The translations under genes were made by a program, and so were the position numbers. Under the pieces are notes generated by a model. The model was given only the letters and a program-made list of their open reading frames with translations. It was not told the DNA's origin and did not search any database. A stretch of 64,000 nt of DNA, from the NCBI GenBank assembly GCA_018105865.1, contig CM030859.1, positions 2,948,050 through 3,012,049 on the forward strand, in the 5' to 3' direction. Positions 40,771 through 51,639 of the stretch are shown here, in pieces. Numbering within the stretch: the stretch's first letter is position 1; each line of letters begins with the position of its first letter. The stretch is from Metaphire vulgaris. Taxonomy: Eukaryota; Annelida; Clitellata; Crassiclitellata; Megascolecidae.

Positions 40771-43082
40771 CTATAGAAACACGACAAAACAATTAAACCC
40801 AAAAAATTAACAATGATATTAACAACAGCAATAACAATAACAAAGGCGAAAACATTAATATGCATTTATGCATCTATGCGTTTATATCATATACATGTAT
40901 TTTAACACAGGATAACATATCAATCAATGGAACCAGATTCCATTCATATGGAATCAAGACCATATTATAATTGCTGTATAGACTTTCATAAAAATATATT
41001 TCAAAATAGTATTTTCAAATTTCAATTACGTTTAAAATATAGTTTGTTTCATAGAAATATGGCAAAAATTATTATTAGACTGAATGAAATTTAAGCCTAC
41101 TGTAAGTACCTGAAAACAAGAAAAAGGTACAGTATACTGTACAGTGTACAATGTTTTATTTTAGTAGGAAAAAGAAATGAAGCACCATAAATTACATGTC
41201 GCCTAGGTAGATCATATCTAATATTTCCATGATGTGTGCAACTTTTGCTAGTCTCTGGCATAATACGTTTTGCTTAATATAATTCTGAAGATCATCATCA
41301 TTGTCATCGTCGTCGCTGCCGCCGCCACCACCACCATCGATCTACGACCCTAGTTATGTGGACTATCGAGGCCATCTACCAGATAAAAAATTTTGTCATT
41401 GCATTGTCCATGATCCTTTTCTTTCTTGGACTATATGCATCACACACTAAGGGTTGATATTAGGGGTCTGTGGGTATACCCGTACCCGCGGGTTTACCCG
41501 TACCCGACCCGTACCCGTGGGTTGGGTATGGGTTGGGTAGACATTTTACGGGTGGGGTTGGGTACGGGTACAACAGTCACGGGTACGGGTATACCCGTAA
41601 TTTACCCGAAAATTGATGTATTTTATCATACCTGTATGTCAGGTTCACAATTTCACATTCATTTCACAGCAACAATATTAATTGACAGAATTATGTTCAG
41701 ACTTCAGAAACTCATGGATTTTGGATGTTAATATTATAATTTTTCTTACCTGTTTAAATTAAAGGCAGACAGTTGGTATTATATTGTACTTACTGACAGC
41801 ATACTGTGCATGACGTCGTGTTTTTTTAAAATTGCTGACGTCTCTTCCTGCTTGCAGTTTCAATATTAACAGTTATATTTAATATGGCTTCATCAGCAGG
41901 GACTCACAGTCCTTTGCCATTAACACTGCATTAATAACAATTCATTAAGAATAATTTAGTTCACCTTTGTAAAGTTTGTACCTAAAGAAAAGAATTTGTT
42001 TAAGAACAATACTTGTCTACTGTTTAGTTTGTTTTCATATTATTGCAGTTAGCACTGCCTGTTGCAACAAAACAGACAGAAATTTAAGTAATTCCCCTTC
42101 TCCGAAAACACAATCCCGAGACGGGGTTTTGTATTGGGGAACGGTGTTTACATTTTACACGGCCCAACCACGGGTATTGACGGGTACGGGTATACCCGTG
42201 GGTTGGGTCGGGTTGGGTACAGATTTTTAATGATGGGTTGGGTCGGGTCGGGTACAGTCTAACAATTCACGGGTTGGGTTGGGTAGGAAAAATGCTGTAC
42301 CCGCAGACCCCTAGTTGATATCCAAAAATAATACGTCAGACATTTCTGCTGTGAGGTGACACTACTGTGATGATTCTTACCTGCACCGTTAGCTTCGCTT
42401 GTTAGAAGAAGATTTGACGTAGATGAAGCAGCTTCAGATTTCGCTGACATTGGTCCGCCATGAGAAACAGAGTCATTCAGGTTAAAAACCACTGTTGGAA
42501 GTGGTGATGTTGATGAAGATGGTTGAGGCAACGAAAGAAATCCCTGAAAGCATTTAACCAACATTTGAACAATTTAACAAACATATTTACATGGCTTAGT
42601 TGTTTAGTACATATTTAGCATGAAGCATCAAAATAAAGTTAAAATAACTGTTCATTGGTAAGAAAAATTTTGCAGTCATCTCAAGCTATAAATTGATAAT
42701 AACATAAATTTAATATTATGCAATGTACTAAGGGACTTATATAGCGCCTCTTTGATATATTTCTACTCAGAAATGTTAATAATAGCCTATATCATGCCAA
42801 TTGTATATTTAGACCCGACAAAATTAATATAACTACACACAGATGATTTTGCCTTACAATAAATTAAGTCTATTTGACAATGAGAAATTTAAACCCACAT
42901 TGGAGTTGAAGCATTTCATCTTAGCAATAATGACTATAAAATGTCTATTAAAAGAGATATTGGTGTATTAATGTAGCAATTTCGATACCTACGTTTTTCT
43001 GTTTTGTGTTCGTTGTGTCTGATAACGAAGATGCAGAAGATTGGTTTTGAGAGCATGAATTTTCCACTTCTCCGATTGCCAT
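40571..43082 (-). CDS. IAP-type RING finger protein (3 exons, 150 aa)
   Basis: Probable E3 ubiquitin ligase. Exons 43082-42993, 42543-42381 and 40770-40571 (with stop) join in phase 0 and phase 1 and sum to exactly 151 codons. The C-terminal RING, LCKICREKKVCVVFLPCGHL followed by CxxC pairs and the terminal KGSVKVFLA, is the C3HC4 domain ending BIRC/XIAP-family proteins. The first two exons are Ser/Gln/Thr-rich and disordered. No BIR repeat is seen. The ATG at 43,082 has an in-frame stop nine bases upstream, so either this is a true BIR-less start or the first exon is misjudged and BIR exons lie farther right. The large intron hosts a hAT element. The RING exon is certain as a domain; its join to the others is inference. 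Confidence 0.65.
41461..42313. mobile_element. hAT element, TAGGGGTCTG ends, exact TSD
   Basis: TAGGGGTCTGTGGGTA and its inverse ending CAGACCCCTA, flanked by GTTGATAT on both sides. Subterminal zones are arrays of GGGTACGGGTA and GGGTTGGGT. Lies in the RING-gene intron. No transposase. Confidence 0.87.
42381..42543 (-). CDS. Ser-rich linker exon of IAP-type gene
   Basis: Acceptor TGCTTTCAG, donor GCAG|GTAAGA; encodes GFLSLPQPSSSTSPLPTVVF and SAKSEAASSTSN. Phase 0 in, phase 1 out. Confidence 0.65.
42993..43082 (-). CDS. possible first coding exon of IAP-type gene
   Basis: ATG opens MAIGEVENSCSQNQSSASSL followed by SDTTNTKQKN; donor AAC|GTAGGT in phase 0. Confidence 0.45.
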
Positions 43083-43132
43083 TTGCAATTATATTTACTC
43101 CCACTGCAATGAAATTACAACAAACTGTCATC

Positions 43133-43553
43133 ATTTACAGTATATTTTAGACCTATAAAACAATTCTTGGTCAAAGCCAATGCATCTGACTAACTATTTT
43201 AGTTATGTTAGACATTTACAGTAGAGCAATGCACAAGTTTCTATCCATATTCACAATCTAACAACAGGTTTGATTTCTAAAGAAAACGTTATATTCCTAA
43301 TTTAAGATGCAAGTCTACGTGAAAATTAGCGCCCATAATGTTTTCCATGCTATTTCTGTAATTATCAATTATCGTAATTGCGAAATCCCAATAATATCAA
43401 CATACATATTCAACAAGACCCAGTGCTTTTTTCTAGAAAAAAGGTCTGAGAACCTATTTCACATCTGTTTCCTCATAAGAAATTATAATTGAATTTGTTA
43501 ATTGAACACTATAGATAGGACTTAGGACTTAGGACGCGAAGACGCTGTTCAAC

Positions 43554-43612
<59 letters not shown>

Positions 43613-44200
43613 TACTATAGATAGGCCTTACATGAAAGAAAGAAAGAAACGTCTTTTATAAGAAAAAAGAGGCTGAAATAGTTAATTTAGCATTAAAACT
43701 GTCCAGAGTAAAAGCTGTGTAGAATACTGGCAGTCCCTATTAGGCATCAACTTCCACAGTTTTCTCAAATTGTCTCGATTTCTTCTCTTGCTTTATGAGT
43801 CTAATCTGAATATCAGACTCAAACCAGCCGAAAGTTCAACGTGCTTTGTACGATAAAAATATTTAAGAGGTAGACCCACTAATCTGCTGAATAAAACTGA
43901 CAAGTCTTTTTTGTCATAAGCGACGTTTTTGTTGGGGGTGATAACTGATAAGGGATTCACGGCATGACGAATGATTTCTCTTTCGTTAAGCTATTGCTTG
44001 TTGCACAAATTCTTGATTTTCATTTCTCAAAATGTCAACTTATCGTTAACGTTATCGGTCCAATGTCTCCGATCTAGTATGCGAACCAATTGAGTCAGTT
44101 CAAGATACTCATTAGAGTGTAATAGTTCTACAATTGACTCGCCAAGTTTCTTGTAAAAGACATCGGGATAAAACGCGCATTATTATTGCTATCGATATAA
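43133..44200. other. spacer upstream of RING gene
   Basis: AT-rich, no coding evidence; (TAA)n microsatellite at 43,555-43,611. Confidence 0.4.
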
Positions 44201-44219
44201 ACTACTCTGGCAATAAAGG

Positions 44220-44400
44220 TGTGGGAACGCCGTTTCCGTGCGTTACCACTGAAAAAAACGCTGACAATACCCACCAGTTACTAGTACCGTAGTCAAGACG
44301 CAGCCTTTTGATGATGTGGGCGCTTTCTTCTAACTTACAGTATATTAGCACGGCCTTTACATACCCATGCGTTCTTATACCCACGGAAGAGGCAAGTTTG
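44220..44400 (-). other. exon-like conserved block (minus strand)
   Basis: Read on the minus strand it has GCATGGGTATGTAAAGGCCG, CACATCATCAAAAGGC and GTAACTG|GTGGGTA. A diverged copy at 51,095-51,235 keeps CATGGGTATATCATAGCCG, CACATCATCCAAAAG and GTAACTG|GTAGGT. Reading frames differ, so if these are exons they are untranslated; this one could be a 5' exon for the RING gene. Confidence 0.35.
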
Positions 44401-44754
44401 GCTATGGCTGTGTTTAGATAGTACAGCCTGAAATACGCCCGCGACGTGACCTAGAATTGCGGCACATCAGCCAATCATGATCTTCCTTATGCGGCTGTCA
44501 CCGTGGAGCACACGACGCGCGTGTCGTGTGGTCGGGCCTTCCTTCTACCGTGTTTCAGTCGCGCTTTCACTTTCGTGCTAGACCAGCGGTTGTCAAACTT
44601 TTTAAAAGGATTTCTTGCGTGACGGTCCATTAGAAATTTGTTCGATGACTCGCGGATCTTATAAAATTTGAATTTTAAATTAACCGTAATTAACACATAG
44701 GCTACTTGTTTTGCAAATCAATTATTTAATAAGAAAATCGTAAATCTTGGCAGG

Positions 44755-44952
44755 CAGTGGCGTAACGAGGCAAAGTGCCGCCCGGGGCGAAAAAATGCCG
44801 CCTTTTCGTTAAATTCTTGACAGGCAAAAAACCTTATCGCTACTTCCTAAAAAATTTTCACATGCAAAAAAGGGGTTTTCTCGAAAATGCCGCCCCTAGA
44901 GCAAGTGCCGCCTGGAGCGTTTCGCCCCGACCGCCCCCTCGCTACGCCACTG
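44755..44952. mobile_element. hAT MITE, CAGTGGCGTAACGAGG ends
   Basis: Inverse end CCTCGCTACGCCACTG; flanks TTGGCAGG and TTAGCAGG (7 of 8). Confidence 0.8.
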
Positions 44953-45564
44953 TTAGCAGGCCCGTAGGAAGTGCGGGTGAAGAGGATGCGGCCGCACCCC
45001 TTGGAAAAAATTATGGGTGCGCTGCGCCCCCTGGAAGATGAGGCTGTTTTTGCTTGTCATGATTTTTAAGACGATACAGGAAGGACGATGATCTTGTTTG
45101 CTTGTCAGAAGCTCTAAAAGAAGATAAAGATGGGTGATGAACTTTGTTTGCTTGATTATTTTTTAGCTACGTCCCTAAAAATCTGCACACCCTGCTAAAA
45201 ATTCGTTCCGTCGTGCCTGAATCTTAGTCATCAAATTTAAATTCAACTGGAATCAGCATTCTTAGAGCCATCAGTGCAGGGATATTTTTACACCCCCTAG
45301 CACCCACCCAACACCCCTAATTTGAGGTAGACCCCAAAATGGTAATGTGACGATGGCATGCATACAAAATGCATACTAATTAACTCCGGACAGCCCCAAT
45401 TCAGGGGCTTCTATCCCCCTGAAGCCAGGGGCTCAATCCCCCAAAAATACAAATCCCCAAATTACAAATTCCCCTTGCTAATTTGCTCACTTGTGGACTT
45501 AGTATTATTTTCAGCCTTTTATCCTTTGTATTAGGCATAGCTATCATGTACCATTGATTACGTC

Positions 45565-45923
45565 CAGTAGCGTCATTTCACGCTTTTCTTGGGGCGAGAT
45601 AATTTTTTTGCAAATTTTTTGCAAATTTTAGCAATTTTTTGCAACTCTTACGCATTTGTGAAAATTTTGGCAAATTTTGTGCAAAATTTTGGCAAATTTT
45701 GTGCAAAATTTTGGCAAATTTTGTGCAAAATTTTGGCAAATTTTGTGCAAAATTTTGGCAAATTTTGGTCAATTTTGGCAAATTTTAGGGCCAATGTTGG
45801 CAAATTTGCCATTTTTTTATATTTTTGGCATTTTTTTGCAATTTTTTGCACATTAATACATTATAAATGAATTTTTTTCATTTTTTGGGGGGTCATGCTC
45901 CCTGCCTCCAAATGACGCCACTG
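45565..45923. mobile_element. hAT MITE, CAGTAGCGTCATTTCAC family, with 22-bp tandem array
   Basis: CAGTAGCGTCATTTCACG .. AAATGACGCCACTG with exact flank ATTACGTC. Inside, 45,663-45,760 repeats a 22-bp unit TTTTGGCAAATTTTGTGCAA(AA) four times. ORFs across it on both strands are artefacts. Confidence 0.85.
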
Positions 45924-46551
45924 ATTACGTCACGATTGGTGTTATTTTGAATCAATATCAGTGTCGGTTCTGTTAAGATAAGTAGCATCATTTAGCTTAT
46001 TAATAGTTTATATAATGGTGTTGAAAGCAAAATATTTCTCCCCCCCCCATTTTTTTCCGGGCGCACACTGCGCCCACCTTAAATAGGGATAGAAGCCCCT
46101 GCCCCAATTTGAGGTCGAATTCACAATCCTATAAATATCTCTGCATCAGTGTGTTTTGTGTTGGTGAGATATCTTGAGAAAGTAATCCCTTTACGATCCG
46201 CCTGAAACCGCTTGGCGGTTCCCTATGGGACCGCGGACCCGAGTTTGAGAACCACTGAGCTAGACGCAGGCCATACATTTTTCGGAGATTTTGCGATATA
46301 CGAAATAGTGTTAGGCCTACACCCAACGACATCGAACGGCGTCTGTGTCAATTTCAGTTGACTTTGATTTTTAAAAAATCATGATTTAATTGATAGTCAA
46401 ATTTCAATCACTAAGAAGTGTATGCTTTCAAACACTTTTGTCTCATACTTTTACATAGTCTGCCTGTCTTTATGACTGTCTTTACGCAAGACTGTTTAAT
46501 ACTTGGTCTTTACGTACTTTCTTTCTCTTTCTCTCCCTTTTTCTCTCGGTC

Positions 46552-46725
46552 AGGAGCTCTTGACAGACTCAGTGGACAGACCTATCAAGATGATCAGTCG
46601 GCGTTGAACGGAGAACACGGAGCAGTCTTAATTAGGCGTTCGTCTGGCCAGACGAACGACATTAATACCGACAGCAAATTGTTAGATGCCGCGAATCAAT
46701 GCAGCGTTCCATACGACGAGCGTTA
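46552..46725 (+). other. possible terminal coding exon
   Basis: A strong pyrimidine tract TCTCCCTTTTTCTCTCGGTCAG precedes 57 open codons (GALDRLSGQTYQDDQSALNG, then SSGQTNDINTDSKL and a TAG). Base composition is more even than its flanks. No family recognised and no partner exon found upstream. Confidence 0.3.
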
Positions 46726-46744
46726 GGCATCGAGAAAATGCGAC

Positions 46745-46800
46745 GTTCCTTCGGCTTACTTAGCCTCCTAAACCACTTAAAATCACATTATTATGATCAA
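46745..46800 (+). mobile_element. CR1-like LINE 3' end, solo
   Basis: GGCTTACTTAGCCTCCTAAA then CCACTTAAAATCACATTATTATG, the tail of the LINE at 49,515 and 55,480. Confidence 0.6.
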
Positions 46801-46929
46801 ACTGCAGTGATTGGCAGCTGAACTGACAAATAGAATTGCTGCGCTGCCGTGCATAAGCTAATTATGATGTTCTTTAGAGGTCGAGGTCTCGGTCTCTGAT
46901 CAAACTGCAGTGACTACAGCTGAACTGAC

Positions 46930-47158
46930 CTAGAATTGCATCAGCCAAAAATGATCTTCTTTCTTTATGAGATCGCAGGGGAGAGAGGTGACGTCTGCAT
47001 GTGGTGTATTTTGTGCAACGTTCGACTACACTTGCATCCTCACGAGACGGTTATTATTCGTGAACATCTTCGCACGGATTTGCTTTTTATTCGTTAGTTT
47101 GTTGACCGTAACACTGTTATCTCTTGCCATAGTTTTAGACTATAAACGCCAAACAGAG
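46930..47158 (+). other. first-exon-like segment, partial unit
   Basis: CCATAGTTTTAGACTATAAA .. AAACAGAG|GTAAGAAG, followed at 47,310 by AATCGCTTAGACTTAGCAAG, which matches 18,430 and 59,750. Appears to be a fifth, shortened relative of the duplicated units. The 73-codon ORF across the donor is hydrophobic, but I cannot support it. Confidence 0.3.
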
Positions 47159-47382
47159 GTAAGAAGAGTTGCGTTTCGATCATGTTGAACCCAGTGCATT
47201 TAGGTTATCTGAAATATTTACGGCAGGCTATCGCATTCGGCGAACGATTGTCGTTAGTTCTATAATCTAATTGACTAAAATCTAAACGTTTGGTTATTAT
47301 CCGATTATCGAACTTGATAATCGCTTAGACTTAGCAAGACAACGCTGTAAGAATTGTAAGATTTCAGTCAATAAGGGCAGAG

Positions 47383-47818
47383 CAATGTTCCCTCTAAGCT
47401 GCACGCCTGCGCGGCCGCGCACATGACAAGAAAACGCCGCGCAGCAATTTCCAACCACAGCGCAGTGATTTTGAGTTTCAAAAAACACTGATTTTGTTGT
47501 GTTCATGGGCGTCCGGAGGGGGGTGCAAGGGGGTGCACTTGCACCCCCCTGGAAAAAATGTGGAGTTATGAAAAAAGTAAAATTACTTGTTTCTTTCGTC
47601 ACAAAACCTTGTTTTGCACCCCCCTGGAAAATTTTTCTCATTTATTTTGTCACAAGACCCTGTTTTGCACCCCCCTGAAAAATTTTCTGCGGACGCCCAT
47701 GGTTGTGTTTTGTCTTGGGTGACATCTGTGAAACAATTCAGGTGCTCAGGCATGAAAGTGTGCCGCTCAGGCACTATACTTTTCAGCGCACACTCAACAA
47801 AATCTAGAGGGAACATTG
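47383..47818. mobile_element. middle hAT element of the nest
   Basis: CAATGTTCCCTCTAAGCTG .. CTAGAGGGAACATTG, exact flank GGGCAGAG; its target straddles the start of the outer element. Confidence 0.85.
47504..47701. mobile_element. inner hAT element of the nest
   Basis: CATGGGCGTCCGGAGGG .. GCGGACGCCCATG, exact flank GTTGTGTT. Confidence 0.85.
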
Positions 47819-48089
47819 GGGCAGAGACGTCATTTCACTGTTTTTCAGGGAGGGAGACACTTTCGACCTGACAAGTTTGCGAAAAAGTTGGCGACCTTTT
47901 TTTTGCTTCTCGGACATGATCACTCGCGACATCAAACCCTCCTTTAGGGGCTGATGATGACCTTTTTTGCTTTTCAGTGTCTTTTTTACATGTAGAAACT
48001 AAATAACACAAAATTGGCGAAAAAAATTTTTCCCCTAAAAATCAGGGGGCAACGGCCCACCTGCCCCCCAAATGACGTCCCTGAATAAG

Positions 48090-48490
48090 GGGCTGTCCAT
48101 TAATTACATCAACAATTTAGGGGGGTTGAAAAAGTTTGACAGTTTTTGACAGGGGTAGAGGGGTCAAGAGAAGTTGATGCCAACAATTTCACTTTTTACA
48201 AATAATCAAAAAATAGGAAATTTCATGGAATACTACTTATTACAATGGAAAAAATCATGGCAAAAAGGTCATCACCACCACATTTTGACACTCCATGAGC
48301 AAAAAAGGAAAAAATTGTAAAAATTATCATCACCGCAAAAATAATAACCTGCTTATTGGGACCTGTCATTGATCTGGGGGGGAGTCAAAAGTTTTTGACA
48401 TAATTATAGGGGTAACTGAAAGTTGACAGTTGTTGACAAGGGGGGTCAAACATTGCCCAAAAATTGTTGACATAATTAATGGACAGCCTC
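48090..48490. mobile_element. intact GGCTGTCCATTAATTACRTC MITE
   Basis: GGGGCTGTCCATTAATTACA and its inverse ATTAATGGACAGCCTC, flanked by TAA on each side, which would fit a 3-bp duplication (PIF/Harbinger-like). Confidence 0.65.
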
Positions 48491-48712
48491 TAAGAAGAAA
48501 CATCAAACTTTTAGAAGCCGGTTTAGGGGTATTTTTTAGCGTGATTCAAGAAAAGTCCCATCGATTAGCTTTATTTAATGAGCCGGCAGAAAGCAGCTAC
48601 GATGATGCATCAAAGTATATATATGACCGTCTATTGTGCGACTGTGCTATTGTGTGATTAATTTAAACTCCTTAGCGCTAGCCCGCGTAACGCTCAGGCG
48701 CGGTAAACCATG

Positions 48713-48984
48713 CAGTAGCGTCATTTCACAGTTTTCTTGGGGGGGACGACGACATAACTTTCTGGCAAATTTTGGCCAAATTTTGTCAATTTTGGCAAAT
48801 GTTGGGGAATCTTTTGTAAATTTTTGAGCCAATTTGCAATTTTTTTATATTTTTGACAAATTGTTGGCCATTTTTGCACTTGTTTGCACATTTCACAGTT
48901 ATTTATTTGTTTAATACATCATACATTATTTCTTCATTTCCTTGGGGGCCACGCCCCCGGCGCCTACCCCCAATGACGCCTCTG
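48713..48984. mobile_element. hAT MITE, CAGTAGCGTCATTTCAC family
   Basis: Ends CAGTAGCGTCATTTCAC and CAATGACGCCTCTG; flanks AAACCATG and AAGCCATG (7 of 8). Confidence 0.75.
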
Positions 48985-49069
48985 AAGCCATGCTAAACTG
49001 AACTCCAGTTAGCATACAGGCATTTCCTACAATGACTGGTATAATGAAGCACTGAGCTATTGCGTCATT

Positions 49070-49259
49070 CAGTGGCGGCTCCACATGGGAGGAGACCAGT
49101 GCCCCTATTGAATATCTAGGCCTCCCAGTAGTCACCTCTGTTGGGACCCTATACTTACTACTACATACCTATCAAAATATCAACAAATGGTTGGCCCCAT
49201 GCTTAGAAGGTGCCACACCAACGCCCACCCCCACTTGCCAAATCCTGGAGCTGCCAATG
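49070..49259. mobile_element. hAT MITE, CAGTGGCGGCTCCA family
   Basis: CAGTGGCGGCTCCACATGG .. TGGAGCTGCCAATG, exact flank GCGTCATT. Confidence 0.85.
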
Positions 49260-49514
49260 GCGTCATTTGAGTGTATACGCGGTTCATCATTTGGAGTTCT
49301 ACTTTTCGTCGTTATCGGTTTTTATATTAGCATAATTTCTGAATATTTGAAATCGAAAAAATCTGCTCGCTGTCATCACAGCGTCACCTAGCGAATGCTG
49401 AGGAAACTGTTTAAAGCAAACGTAATGCATATTCCAGTATTACTAATTCATACTTTTACAATGTCATAGCACATGTTCCATGACACTAGTAGTTCTGGCA
49501 AATTGACCGCATAT

Positions 49515-50805
49515 GCAATTACAGACCACTGAGCCTAACTTCTGTAATCGGTAAAGTTAGGCCTATGGAAAAAATACTGAGAGAGCATTTTGGAACATTT
49601 GACTAGGCATAACATTGTTAAAGATAGTCAGCACGGATTTACAAAGGGGCGCTCAGCCTCATGCCTGACCAACCTGTTGGACTTCTAGGAGGTTTTTGAT
49701 AAGCTAGATGAGGGCAAGGCAGTAGACATAATATATTTAGATTTTGCCAAAGCTTTTGATAAAGTGCCACACATAGGCCTAAGGCTGGCTGACAAACTGA
49801 AGGCCTATGGAATAAGGGGAAATATTCTCAGATGGATTCAAAATTGGTTGAAGGGAATAAGACAGAAGGTGGGCATGAGGGGAGGCCATTCGGAATGGGC
49901 CAGAGTTATTAGTGGAGTGCCTCAGGGCTCAGTGCTGGGGCCATTGCCTTTTCTAATATATATAAATGATATCGGTGAAGGATTACTATGCAAAATTTCA
50001 AAGTTTGCCGATGATACAAAAATATGTAGAAATAGGTCTATAGACTCAGAAGACGATGCTCAAATTTTAAAGGACGATCTAAGGAAAGTGTTTCAGTGGT
50101 CTGTGGACTGGCAGATGCTTTTCAATATTGATAAATGTTCTGTAATGCATATCGGGAAATCTAATAATGGTAATGAATATTCTTTAGGGGTCAAGGTTCT
50201 AACCACAACAGAAAAAGAAAGAGACTTGGTGGTAATCATCCATAGTAGTATGAATCCATCCCACCAATGCACGGAGGCAGCAAGGCCTCGTCTAGAATAC
50301 TGTGTTCAGGCATGGAATCCATTCTTGAAAACAGATATAGAGCTTTTAGAAAAAAGTGCAAAGACGAGCAACGAAGATGGTCAATGGGTGCCATAATTTA
50401 AGCTGCGAAAAAAGACTTCAATATTGTGGACTGACAACATTAGAAAGGAGAAGAGAGAAAGAGAGGGGGGTTGATAGAAACATACAAAATAATGACTGGG
50501 AAAGTAGATGTGCCATACGAACGATTCTTTACATTGGCACACAATAGCAGCACTAGAGGCCACAAATGCAAATTGTTTAAGCAGAAGGTTGGTCCAAGAA
50601 AGAAAAAAATAACTTTAGTGCAAGGGTTGTGGACAAATGGAACAGTTTGGACGAGGTGGGAGTGACAGTGGAAACAGTAAACGGATTCAAAGGCTATCTC
50701 GATAAACTAGGCTATTGAATGCAGATGGTTACATCAGTGGTTTTCAACTTTTCACACAGGCTTACGTGGCCTCCTAAACCACTTAAAATCACATTATTAT
50801 TATTA
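49515..50805 (+). pseudogene. CR1-like LINE ORF2, RT region, 5'-truncated
   Basis: RPLSLTSVIGK opens the RT similarity; stops interrupt it before 49,760. From 49,764 an open 210-codon stretch shows GVPQGSVLGPLPFLIYINDI and the catalytic FADDTKI box (both Asp intact), then DWQMLFNIDKCSVMHIGK. Relative to the copy at 55,480 about 95 bp are deleted near 50,284. It ends in an untranslated tail and (ATT)n. Confidence 0.8.
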
Positions 50806-51377
50806 TAATCTAGTGCTACAACCAATTGCTAAAGCCTAAATAGTGATATTGCACTAGTTTGGCTACAAAGTGACTCATTTGACTTTGTTTTGAGTTATTC
50901 AAGTCATTTTCTAAAGAAATGTCAAAATTCCTTACAACAAAATTTAGTTCCATTTTAAAATTCATGACATTCGGTGATTATGGTAAATTTTCGATTTATT
51001 CCTGAAATTCAATTCTTGAACACTGATTTTCTAAAGTAAATAATTGTAATTGCTTAACCCCAATCAAGTCAATAAAGGTTCACGAAGTAGACAAGAGGAC
51101 CTACCAGTTACTATGAATCCAGACGCTGTCTTTTGGATGATGTGATCGTGACTTTGTGTTCTTCTGACGGCTGACGACACGGCTATGATATACCCATGGT
51201 CTATACCTGCAGGAGGCACATCATCCGCACATGTTAGGTGCGTGAGTTGTTCTTGTTTTTAAAAACGTGTCCGTCTCAAAGACAGCCCCTAATTGTGTTT
51301 GTGTGTATGTCTGATTCCCCCTCTCTCAAACTGGCTTTCCCAGCTACGACGGATTTCCCATGTTAATTCCTGGTATA

Positions 51378-51381
<4 letters not shown>

Positions 51382-51437
<56 letters not shown>
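51382..51437. repeat. (TA)n microsatellite
   Basis: Perfect TA run; a second one at 51,568-51,606. Confidence 0.9.
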
Positions 51438-51440
<3 letters not shown>

Positions 51441-51564
51441 TCACGATTCAGCGTTTCAACGCCATCGCATTCCAAGTGGAACACTTCCAAATCTGCAACC
51501 GAACGAGAGCTAGCACACTAATTTCATGTCTCCGGACAATTTTTTATCATAAGTCCTCGGGGAA

Positions 51565-51610
<46 letters not shown>

Positions 51611-51639
51611 GCCGTAGCTGGGCACGGCAACGGTCCGAG

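Larger units (their letters stand above)
44584..46257. mobile_element. 1.7-kb non-autonomous hAT element with nested MITEs
   Basis: Left CAGCGGTTGTCAAAC, right GTTTGAGAACCACTG; flanks TGCTAGAC and AGCTAGAC (7 of 8). It contains MITEs at 44,755-44,952 and 45,565-45,923. Confidence 0.78.
47378..48083. mobile_element. outer hAT element of a three-layer nest
   Basis: Flank AATAAGGG exact on both sides; ends CAGAG(interrupted)ACGTCATTTCACTG and AAATGACGTCCCTG. Five bases in, it is split by the next element. Confidence 0.78.

Noticed and set aside
45578..45870. Overlapping ORFs on both strands with repeated LPKFCTKFAKI or FGKFCAKFWQI
   Set aside because: They read through the 22-bp tandem array inside a MITE.
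46967..47188. 73-codon hydrophobic ORF
   Set aside because: It runs across a good splice donor in a first-exon-like segment and has no relative in the sister units.
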